Shown: in pieces, positions 1 through 5,199 of the stretch | Layout of the letters: each line of letters begins with the position of its first letter | Numbering within the stretch: the first letter of the stretch is position 1 | NCBI GenBank assembly: GCA_003500955.1 | Contig: DNQP01000157.1 | Coordinates: 1-9,479 of the forward strand | From: Curvibacter sp. | Lineage (GTDB): Bacteria; Pseudomonadota; Gammaproteobacteria; Burkholderiales; Burkholderiaceae_C | Length of the DNA: 9,479 nucleotides | Direction of reading: 5' to 3' | Program-made: the position numbers and the translations under genes | Notes under the pieces: model-generated | What the model was told of the DNA's origin: nothing | Databases searched by the model: none | What the model saw: the letters and a program-made list of their open reading frames with translations, nothing else

Positions 1-1
1 C

Positions 2-973
2 CGCGCGCACAGCGACGTGGTGCTCATCGTCGACGACGTTCCCGACAACCTCTCGCTGCTGCACGACGCGCTGGACGAATCGGGTTGCACCGTGCTGGTG
101 GCGCTGGACGGCGCCTCGGCCCTGCAGCGCGCCGCGCAGGCCCGGCCCGATATCGTGCTGCTCGACGCCATGATGCCCGGCATGGACGGCTTCGAGGTGG
201 CACGGCGCCTGAAGGCCGACGCCGCCACGGCGCATATCCCCATCATCTTCATGACGGGCCTGACCGAGACCGAGCACCTGGTGGCCGCGCTGGAGGCCGG
301 TGGCACCGACTACGTGACCAAGCCCATCCGGCCCAAGGAAGTGCTGGCCCGCATGCAGGTGCACCTGCAGGCTGCGCGCGAACGCCGCCAGGCCCGCAAT
401 GCGCTCGATGCCTTTGGCTACGCCAGCCTCACCGTGCGCGCCAGCGACGGCCGCCTCATGTGGCAGACCCCGCTGGCGCGTGAGCTGCTGCAGCGCTATT
501 ACGGCAGCACCGGCCCGGTCCTGCCCGAGCCCGTGCTGGCCTGGCTGCACCGCAGCGTGGCGCATCTGGAGGCCGTGCGTGCACGCGGCGAGACGCTGGC
601 CGAACCACCGCGCCTGTCGGTAGAGCAGGGCGCCGAACGCCTGACCTTCCGCCTGCACCAGCGCAATGACGACGGCTTTGTCTCCGACACCGGCGGCGAC
701 TGGCTGCTCATCATGCAGGAAGCCTCCGACGAGTCCGTCATCGAGGCCATCTCCCTGAGCTTCCGCCTCACGGCCAAGGAGGCCGAGGTGCTCTACTGGG
801 TCATCAAGGGCAAGATCAACCGCGACATCGGCGACATCCTGGGCAGCAGCCCCATGACGGTGAAGAAGCACCTGGAGCGTGTCTACGCCAAGCTGGGGGT
901 GGAGACACGCACGGCGGCGGCGGCGCTGGCGCTGGGGCGGATACGGCAGTTGCATCCGCAGTTCGAGGGCTGA
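2..973 (+). CDS. Response regulator, REC + PAS-like + LuxR-type HTH (5' end probably outside window)
   Basis: Two-component response regulator that should bind DNA when phosphorylated by a partner histidine kinase. Counting from the GTG at 17, the receiver domain spans about residues 1-115, with the acidic pair D6/D7, phospho-acceptor D50 in LLDAMMPGMDG, switch T80 and conserved K102 before P103. Residues about 125-240 look like a degenerate PAS-type module ending in a DWLLIMQE strand; this is inference from pattern. Residues about 248-312 form a LuxR/NarL HTH with the SPMTVKKHLERVYAKLGV recognition region. The stop is TGA at 971-973. The frame stays open upstream of the GTG to the window edge (RAHSD), and receiver domains usually carry a few residues before the first beta strand, so the true start is probably beyond the left edge. 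No partner kinase is visible; it may lie upstream. The target is unknown. Confidence 0.88.
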   Translation, partial: RAHSDVVLIVDDVPDNLSLLHDALDESGCTVLVALDGASALQRAAQARPDIVLLDAMMPGMDGFEVARRLKADAATAHIPIIFMTGLTETEHLVAALEAGGTDYVTKPIRPKEVLARMQVHLQAARERRQARNALDAFGYASLTVRASDGRLMWQTPLARELLQRYYGSTGPVLPEPVLAWLHRSVAHLEAVRARGETLAEPPRLSVEQGAERLTFRLHQRNDDGFVSDTGGDWLLIMQEASDESVIEAISLSFRLTAKEAEVLYWVIKGKINRDIGDILGSSPMTVKKHLERVYAKLGVETRTAAAALALGRIRQLHPQFEG

Positions 974-1000
974 GGATTCTGTGGTGGGGTGACCCTTTTG

Positions 1001-1034
1001 GGGGATATCCCCGGATGGGTTGGCTTTCTAGAAT
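1001..1034 (+). promoter_or_regulatory. Possible activator-dependent promoter: 12-bp palindrome plus -10-like box
   Basis: The spacer after the response regulator holds a perfect palindrome GGGGATATCCCC (1001-1012) and, 16 nt further on, a good -10 hexamer TAGAAT (1029-1034). The expected -35 position has no recognisable hexamer, and the palindrome is centred near -35 relative to a start around 1041. That geometry fits an activator-dependent promoter, and a LuxR-type regulator such as the adjacent one would be a natural candidate. This is inference only. The remainder of 974-1115 shows no gene and no convincing terminator. Confidence 0.3.
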
Positions 1035-1115
1035 GAGCCGCAGTTTCGTTGCTGATTCGATTCAACAAACGCTTCTGCCGCGAGGTCTGCGGTCTTCATT
1101 CGTCCAGGTTTCAGA

Positions 1116-1664
1116 ATGCGCCTGTCCAGTCTTTTTCTTCTGCTTGCCTTCTTGTTTCAGTTCCCGAGCCATGTTTCGGCTGATACGGAGCGCATTGCGA
1201 CTCCGTGTGATAGGGGAGTCTGCTTTCATTGGTGGCCAAAAGTCCAAGTCCCTTCCGGATGGTCACATGATCGGGATAACAGTCTCTATTTCAACTTCAA
1301 TGCCCTGGCGCGAGAAGGGGAGGCGTTCACCAACGCGGAGACGGTGATGTATGCAAATGCGATTTATCGGCCTCGCGTTCCGACGGCTAAGACGCTTGAT
1401 GAACTGATTGCCCAGGACCAGAAGAGGTTCAGATCAGAGATCCCGGATATTGAGATTGTTTCTGATGGCTTGCTGAAAACCCTGGATGGAAAGACGGCTC
1501 GCACCTGGAGGCTGGCTCCGAAGTCAAAAGGGCAATGGGAACGCGTCGCATATTTTGAGGAAGGCGAGTACTACATGGTCTTTGTGATCAGCTCTCGCGC
1601 GAAATCCGGGCTTGAGAAGAATATGTCTTCATTTGAAGCTTTGGTCGCCAATTACAAGGAATGA
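1116..1664 (+). CDS. Exported protein of unknown function
   Basis: A 182-residue protein whose family I do not recognise. Residues 1-22 form a clear Sec signal peptide: R2, a Leu/Phe-rich core at 5-16, and a likely cut after SHVSA, giving a mature protein of about 160 residues starting DTERI. The mature N-terminus has the motif CDRGVC (C31, C36), which could form a disulfide in the periplasm. The rest alternates short strands with aromatic and charged residues (VPSGW, TARTWRL, YYMVFVIS). That loosely recalls PsbP/DcrB-like small beta folds, but this is a guess. A weak Shine-Dalgarno AGG sits 8 nt before ATG. Codon use is clearly less GC-rich than in the flanking housekeeping genes (one 60-nt line counts to 48% GC), suggesting acquired DNA. 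The stop overlaps an ATG at 1661, so the next gene may be translationally coupled. Confidence 0.75.
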   Translation: MRLSSLFLLLAFLFQFPSHVSADTERIATPCDRGVCFHWWPKVQVPSGWSHDRDNSLYFNFNALAREGEAFTNAETVMYANAIYRPRVPTAKTLDELIAQDQKRFRSEIPDIEIVSDGLLKTLDGKTARTWRLAPKSKGQWERVAYFEEGEYYMVFVISSRAKSGLEKNMSSFEALVANYKE

Positions 1665-1681
1665 TTTCTGACAGCTCGAGC

Positions 1682-2242
1682 ATGAAAACCCAGTACTACA
1701 CCGCCACCAGCCTCGACGGCTACATCGCCACCGAAGACAACTCGCTCGACTGGCTGTTTCCCCTGGGCGATGTCAACGACACGAGCTACCCGAGCTTCAT
1801 CGCCGAAGTCGGCGCCCTGGCCATGGGCTCATCCACCTACGAATGGATGCTGGCCCATGCCGAAGTCGTGCAGAAAGAGACGGGCTCGCCCTGGCCCTAC
1901 ACGCAACCGGCCTGGGTCTTCTCCAGCCGCCAGCTGCCCGTCATCCCCGGCGCGAATCTGCATTTTGTGCAGGGCGATGTGCGCCCCGTGCACGCGGCCA
2001 TGCTGAAGGTTGCAGGTGGCAAGAACCTCTGGGTGGTGGGCGGTGGTGACCTGGCGGGTCAGTTCCTGGATGCCGGCCTGCTGGACGAGATGATCATCCA
2101 GGTGGCTTCCGTCACGCTGGGCCAGGGCAAGCCCCTGTTCCCCCGTCGGCTCACCAGCCCGCCACTCAAGCTGGAGTCCGTGCGCCAGGTCGGCACGGGC
2201 TTTGCCGAGCTGCGCTACACCGTGCCAAGACCGACTAACTGA
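1682..2242 (+). CDS. Dihydrofolate reductase family protein (RibD C-terminal domain type)
   Basis: A 186-residue single-domain member of the RibD_C / DHFR-like reductase superfamily (YyaP/YwjB-like), expected to be a cytoplasmic NAD(P)H-dependent reductase of unknown substrate. The family N-terminus is plain: MKTQYYTATSLDGYIA, then NSLDWLF at about 20-26, MGSSTYEWM at 48-56, WVFSSRQLP at 78-86, and the nucleotide-binding VVGGGDLAGQFL at 118-129, followed by the LGQGKPLFP stretch near the C-terminus. An in-frame ATG exists at 1661, overlapping the previous stop, but would add only MISDSSS. The family usually begins at MKTQYY, so I place the start at 1682. Neither start has a well-spaced Shine-Dalgarno: AAGGA at 1656-1660 abuts the first ATG and is 21 nt from the second. 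GC-rich codon use matches the host genes and differs from both flanking unknowns. Confidence 0.85.
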   Translation: MKTQYYTATSLDGYIATEDNSLDWLFPLGDVNDTSYPSFIAEVGALAMGSSTYEWMLAHAEVVQKETGSPWPYTQPAWVFSSRQLPVIPGANLHFVQGDVRPVHAAMLKVAGGKNLWVVGGGDLAGQFLDAGLLDEMIIQVASVTLGQGKPLFPRRLTSPPLKLESVRQVGTGFAELRYTVPRPTN

Positions 2243-2253
2243 AAGCTCAATAT

Positions 2254-2565
2254 ATGTATTTGGGTATATCGCCGTACATTGACTTTGCTGTGTGTGCGGG
2301 CCTTGGTATCGCGAGTGCGGCTGTTATTGTTGCAGCAGTGTTTTGTGTTCGTGCGATCCCTGGCGGAGAAGTATTACCCCGCACTCAAGCACTCCTGCGT
2401 GTACTGGTTTTCCTGGCGTTGAGTTGTGCCTTGTTCTCCGTGGCTGTTGTGATAGGGCATACCAAGCCTGCGCGGGATGTCAACTCCATACTTGGTTACG
2501 TCGTGGGATTGGCTCTGATGTTCCCGGTGATACTTCGTAGCTTCCGGTGGAAGCTGCATGACTAG
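2254..2565 (+). CDS. Small multi-pass membrane protein, unknown function
   Basis: A 103-residue integral membrane protein that I cannot assign to a family. Three hydrophobic segments are visible at about residues 11-32, 46-67 and 78-95, separated by short loops (RAIPGGEVLPRTQ, HTKPARDVNS) and ending in a basic tail RSFRWKLHD. The purine-rich GAAAG at 2241-2245 is a plausible ribosome site 8 nt before ATG. It follows the reductase by 11 nt and precedes the next membrane-protein gene by 11 nt, so all three are probably co-transcribed. Its base composition is less GC-rich than that of the reductase (one 60-nt line counts to 57%). It could be a small inner-membrane accessory or immunity-type protein, but nothing in the sequence decides this. 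Confidence 0.65.
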   Translation: MYLGISPYIDFAVCAGLGIASAAVIVAAVFCVRAIPGGEVLPRTQALLRVLVFLALSCALFSVAVVIGHTKPARDVNSILGYVVGLALMFPVILRSFRWKLHD

Positions 2566-2576
2566 AAAAGGCACCG

Positions 2577-3008
2577 ATGCCTCGCCGTCGCCCGTCAAAA
2601 GTCCTGAAAGATCAACTATCCAAGCCGGTAGCCGAGATCGGTTGGGTTTCCCGTGCTTTCCTGCGGGCGTTCCGCAGTGATGCGAGTGGCGTTCTGACGA
2701 TAGGCTTCTTGTTCGCGGTGAGCTATGGTGTTCCTTATTTCTTCCCCGGTGAAGCCAGTGATATCCGGTCAACAGTGATCTTGTTTCTTGTCTTTCTGAT
2801 TCTGGGCGTGTTCCTTGGCATCATCGTCGTCACGGAAGAGGAGAAGTCCTATCGCAAATCCGGCTGGATAATCCGCATCTTCTACGGAGTGGTGGCGTTC
2901 GCGTCTATCGGTGTCATGATCTCGGCGCCCCTGGAGCATGTGGCAATTGCTGCGCTCATCGGCGCGGTACTGGGCTACTTTGGCATCTACTGGGCCAAGT
3001 GGATTTAG
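2577..3008 (+). CDS. Four-segment membrane protein, unknown function
   Basis: A 143-residue membrane protein without recognisable catalytic motifs. The basic N-terminus (MPRRRPSKVLKDQ, then RAFLRAFR) is probably cytoplasmic. Hydrophobic segments lie at about 38-56, 65-85, 96-116 and 121-139, with a charged loop EEEKSYRKSG at 87-96. A good ribosome site GAAAAGG (2565-2571) lies 5 nt before ATG and starts at the last base of the previous stop codon, which supports both this start and coupled expression with the preceding membrane protein. Codon use is again less GC-rich than in amn downstream. The two small membrane proteins may act as a pair, but this rests only on gene order. Confidence 0.68.
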   Translation: MPRRRPSKVLKDQLSKPVAEIGWVSRAFLRAFRSDASGVLTIGFLFAVSYGVPYFFPGEASDIRSTVILFLVFLILGVFLGIIVVTEEEKSYRKSGWIIRIFYGVVAFASIGVMISAPLEHVAIAALIGAVLGYFGIYWAKWI

Positions 3009-3062
3009 GTGCAGCGTGCCAAGGGACGACAACTGACGTAGTGCAACAGGCAGAATCAAACC

Positions 3063-4556
3063 ATGCACCACCTTCCCGTCCCCATCCCGCCCCAGCCCTT
3101 CGATGACGCCGCCGCTGCCCTGGCCCAGGTGCGGCGCATCTATGACAGCAGCATCGCCCATCTGCGCGCGGGCATGCAGCGCTTCGTGGCGGGGGACGAC
3201 AGTGCCGGGCCGGTGCGGGCCTTCTACCCGCTGGTGCGCGTGCGCACCTCCACCGTGCTGCGTCAGCCGGCGGGCGTGCAGGAGCGGCTGAGCTATGGCT
3301 TCGTGGCCGGGCCCGGCGTGTACGAGACCACGCTCACGCGGCCCGACCTGTTTGCCAATTACTACCTGGAACAGTTCCGCCTCCTGCTGCTCAACCACGG
3401 CGGGCAGATCGAGGTGTCGACGAGCAAGCAGCCCATCCCCGTGCATTTCTCCTTTGCCGAGGGCGACCACATCGAGGGCACGCTGAGCGCCGAGCGCCGC
3501 CAGCAGATGCGCGACTGGTTCGACCTGCCGGACCTCACGGCCATGGACGACGGCATCGCCAACGGCACCTACGAGCCGGCGCCGGGCCAGCCCTGGCCGC
3601 TGTCGCTGTTCACCGCGCCGCGCATGGACTATTCGCTGCACCGCCTGCGCCACTACACGGGCACGCTGCCCGAGCATTTCCAGAACTTCGTGCTGTTCAC
3701 GAACTACCAGTTCTACATCGACGAGTTCATCCGCCTGGGGCGCGAGCTCATGGCGGACCCGACAAGCGAGTACGTGGCCTTCGTCGAGCCCGGCAATGTG
3801 GTCACGCGCCGCGTCGGCGAACCGGCCCGGCCCGAGGACGCCAACGGCAAGGCGCCGCCGCGCCTGCCGCAGATGCCGGCCTACCATCTGGTGCGGCCGG
3901 ACGGCAACGGCATCACCATGGTCAACATCGGTGTCGGCCCGGCCAATGCCAAGAACATCACCGACCATGTGGCCGTGCTGCGCCCGCACGCCTGGCTCAT
4001 GCTGGGCCACTGCGCGGGCCTGCGCAACGGCCAGCAGCTCGGCGACTACGTGCTGGCCCACGCCTATGTGCGCGAAGACCATGTGCTGGACGAAGAACTG
4101 CCGCTGTGGGTGCCCATTCCCGCGCTGGCCGAGATCCAGCTCGCGCTGGAGCAGGCCGTGGCCGACGTGACCGCGCTGCGCGGGCCGGAGCTCAAGCGCA
4201 TCCTGCGCACGGGCACCGTGGCCACCACCGACAACCGCAACTGGGAGCTGCTGCCGCAGAACACACCGCAGCGCCGCTTCAGCCAGAGCCGCGCCGTGGC
4301 CCTGGACATGGAGAGCGCCACCATCGCAGCCAACGGCTTCCGCTTCCGCGTGCCCTACGGCACCCTGCTGTGCGTGAGCGACAAACCCCTGCACGGCGAG
4401 ATCAAGTTGCCGGGCATGGCCAACCACTTCTACCGCGAGCGCGTGGACCAGCATCTGCGCATCGGCATGCGCGCGCTGGAGCTGCTGCGCGAGAGCGGCA
4501 TCAACCAGCTGCACAGCCGCAAGCTGAGGAGCTTTGCGGAAGTGGCGTTTCAATAA
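3063..4556 (+). CDS. amn: AMP nucleosidase
   Basis: Cytoplasmic enzyme that hydrolyses AMP to adenine and ribose 5-phosphate, a purine-salvage and AMP-level control reaction. The 497-residue length fits the family (E. coli Amn is about 484). The N-terminal regulatory domain carries the family stretch YDSSIAHLRAGMQRF (about 28-42) and FYPLVRVRTSTV. The C-terminal half is a PNP/UDP-phosphorylase fold with NIGVGPANAKNITDH (about 286-300), MLGHCAGLRNGQQLGDY, the substrate-binding DMESATIAA (D415, E417), and the catalytic-type Asp D440 in CVSDKPLHGEIKLPGM. A weak ribosome site CAGGCAG lies about 9 nt before ATG. It is 54 nt from the preceding membrane gene and 14 nt from the DUF1801 gene downstream. 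Strong GC3 bias marks it as resident core genome. A 629-codon minus-strand open frame opposite it is a composition artefact. Confidence 0.95.
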   Translation: MHHLPVPIPPQPFDDAAAALAQVRRIYDSSIAHLRAGMQRFVAGDDSAGPVRAFYPLVRVRTSTVLRQPAGVQERLSYGFVAGPGVYETTLTRPDLFANYYLEQFRLLLLNHGGQIEVSTSKQPIPVHFSFAEGDHIEGTLSAERRQQMRDWFDLPDLTAMDDGIANGTYEPAPGQPWPLSLFTAPRMDYSLHRLRHYTGTLPEHFQNFVLFTNYQFYIDEFIRLGRELMADPTSEYVAFVEPGNVVTRRVGEPARPEDANGKAPPRLPQMPAYHLVRPDGNGITMVNIGVGPANAKNITDHVAVLRPHAWLMLGHCAGLRNGQQLGDYVLAHAYVREDHVLDEELPLWVPIPALAEIQLALEQAVADVTALRGPELKRILRTGTVATTDNRNWELLPQNTPQRRFSQSRAVALDMESATIAANGFRFRVPYGTLLCVSDKPLHGEIKLPGMANHFYRERVDQHLRIGMRALELLRESGINQLHSRKLRSFAEVAFQ

Positions 4557-4570
4557 GGCGCGGACAGGGC

Positions 4571-4978
4571 ATGGCACACAAGCAGGGTGAAAGCTTCTCC
4601 GATCTCGTCGATGCCCGCATCCAGGCCATCGGCGGTTGGCGTGCCGAAACGCTGGCACAGGTCCGTCGCCTGATCCACGAGGCCGACCCGCAGATCACCG
4701 AAGACTGCAAGTGGTCCAAACCCACGAATCCCATGGGTGTGCCTGTGTGGTCGCACGGTGGCATTGTCTGCACGGGCGAGACCTACAAGCAGACGGTCAA
4801 GCTGACCTTCATGCGCGGGGCTGCACTCCCTGATCCGCACAAGCTCTTCAACGCCAGTCTCGAAGGCAATGCGCGTCGCGCCATCGATATCCGCGAAGGT
4901 GAGCTGCCAGATGCCGAGGCTTTCAAGGCCTTGATCCGTGCGGCGGTGGCCATAAACCTTGCTCATCAAAGTAAGTGA
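4571..4978 (+). CDS. DUF1801 domain-containing protein
   Basis: A 135-residue cytoplasmic protein of the DUF1801 (YdhG-like) family, whose biochemical role is not established. The visible family features are an N-terminal helical part with AETLAQVRRLIHEADPQI, the hallmark KWSKPTNPMG region, a beta-rich centre (VWSHGGIVCTGETYKQTVKLTF), then MRGAALPDPHKLFNASLEGNARRAIDI and a C-terminal helix EAFKALIRAAVAIN. The reading frame is open far upstream into amn, but that part is out-of-frame shadow of amn. I start at ATG 4571 because family homology begins there. Possible ribosome sites are AAGG 12 nt upstream or AGGG directly upstream, neither ideal. With only 14 nt after the amn stop it is probably co-transcribed with amn. 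Composition is somewhat less GC-rich than amn. Confidence 0.85.
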   Translation: MAHKQGESFSDLVDARIQAIGGWRAETLAQVRRLIHEADPQITEDCKWSKPTNPMGVPVWSHGGIVCTGETYKQTVKLTFMRGAALPDPHKLFNASLEGNARRAIDIREGELPDAEAFKALIRAAVAINLAHQSK

Positions 4979-5006
4979 GCCTCTTCGCCTGTCTATTCTG
5001 TTTGCG

Positions 5007-5063
5007 CTGAGCCTGTCGAAGCGCTTCTTATGCAGACCCACTGAAGGACTTCGACAAGCTCAG
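5007..5063. repeat. REP-like inverted pair
   Basis: Two 15-nt arms, CTGAGCCTGTCGAAG (5007-5021) and CTTCGACAAGCTCAG (5049-5063), are inverted copies matching at 14 of 15 positions, separated by 27 nt. They carry the CTTCGACA(A/G)GCTCAG core familiar as a REP-type extragenic palindrome in many proteobacteria, and their outer flanks (TTTGCG left, TCCGAATGG right) resemble the usual flanks of such elements. Transcribed, the pair could fold into a long stem; the single mismatch becomes a G-U pair. It may shape the 3' end of the amn-DUF1801 transcript, but no T-run follows, so it is not called a terminator. A second perfect 10-bp palindrome GAAGCGCTTC (5018-5027) overlaps the left arm. Confidence 0.75.
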
Positions 5064-5087
5064 TCCGAATGGTGGGGCCGCGTGCGG

Positions 5088-5121
5088 GTTCGTCTTGTAC
5101 TTTTTTCCGTACAAGACGAAC
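5088..5121. promoter_or_regulatory. Perfect 13-bp inverted repeat, likely distal operator of the atzF operon
   Basis: Arms GTTCGTCTTGTAC (5088-5100) and GTACAAGACGAAC (5109-5121) match perfectly around an 8-nt T-rich centre (TTTTTTCC). Inside them lie half-sites TCTTGTA and TACAAGA separated by exactly 10 bp, the same half-sites that meet with no gap in the proximal palindrome at 5164-5177. The centre is about 65 bp upstream of the predicted sigma-54 start, where a regulator or enhancer-binding protein could act. No T-run follows the right arm, so a Rho-independent terminator is unlikely. The site is seen directly; regulator identity (GntR-like) is inferred from half-site shape. Confidence 0.6.
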
Positions 5122-5142
5122 GGCGCAACCATCGCCGTCCTT

Positions 5143-5158
5143 TGGCACGCATGTTGCA
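5143..5158 (+). promoter_or_regulatory. Sigma-54 (RpoN) -24/-12 promoter of atzF operon
   Basis: TGGCACGCATGTTGCA matches the RpoN consensus TGGCACG-N4-TTGCW at every defined position. The invariant GG (5144-5145) and GC (5156-5157) have the required 10-bp spacing. Transcription should start near 5169, leaving a leader of about 23 nt before the atzF ATG. No well-spaced sigma-70 promoter is visible here. Sigma-54 use implies an ATP-driven activator and fits nitrogen-limitation control of an allophanate-using operon. Confidence 0.83.
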
Positions 5159-5163
5159 TGTGT

Positions 5164-5177
5164 TCATGTATACAAGA
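5164..5177. promoter_or_regulatory. Operator-like palindrome at transcription start
   Basis: TCATGTATACAAGA is a 14-bp dyad (core TGTATACA) with one mismatched pair, close to an ideal TCTTGTATACAAGA. TTGTA/TACAA half-sites are typical of GntR-superfamily operators; that class assignment is inference. It covers the predicted sigma-54 start (about 5169), a position suited to repression, and repeats the half-sites of the inverted repeat 66 bp upstream (centre to centre). No regulator gene is in the window. Confidence 0.55.
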
Positions 5178-5182
5178 TCACA

Positions 5183-5199
5183 TGCAGCAACATGGTGCA
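5183..5199. promoter_or_regulatory. NtrC-type binding dyad overlapping the atzF start codon
   Basis: TGCAGCAACATGGTGCA agrees with the symmetrical NtrC consensus TGCACCA-N3-TGGTGCA at all but one defined position; the right half-site is perfect. It is centred about 22 bp downstream of the predicted sigma-54 start and includes the atzF ATG (5192-5194). NtrC enhancers normally lie upstream, so this one might activate from downstream or block transcription. It might also be partly fortuitous, because the GTGCA half is coding. Confidence 0.5.

Noticed and set aside
1015..1347. 110-codon plus-strand frame overlapping the exported protein
   Set aside because: It crosses the putative promoter spacer, overlaps the signal-peptide gene in another frame and shows no family features.
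4106..4570. N-terminal extension of the DUF1801 frame into amn
   Set aside because: The extra 155 codons are a shifted-frame reading of amn, rich in Arg/Ala/His. DUF1801 similarity begins at ATG 4571.
2769..4658. 629-codon open frame on the minus strand opposite amn
   Set aside because: It is the complement shadow of a strongly GC3-biased gene: low-complexity His/Arg/Ala/Gln-rich protein, no family features, and the plus strand encodes clear AMP nucleosidase.
5088..5121. Inverted repeat read as a Rho-independent terminator for amn-DUF1801
   Set aside because: The T-run is in the loop, not after the stem, and the stem is not GC-rich. Sharing half-sites with the proximal palindrome fits an operator better.
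5142..5174. Sigma-70 promoter TTGGCA / TATACA
   Set aside because: The spacing of 21 bp is too long and the -10 is poor. The same TTGGCA is better explained as part of the sigma-54 -24 element.
5069..5191. Longer atzF start at 5069
   Set aside because: The added 41 codons cover the inverted repeat, the sigma-54 promoter and the operator, and do not resemble an allophanate hydrolase N-terminus.
4979..5191. Guanidine (ykkC-type) riboswitch before the operon
   Set aside because: The predicted transcript leader is only about 23 nt and I see no conserved ykkC core in the spacer.
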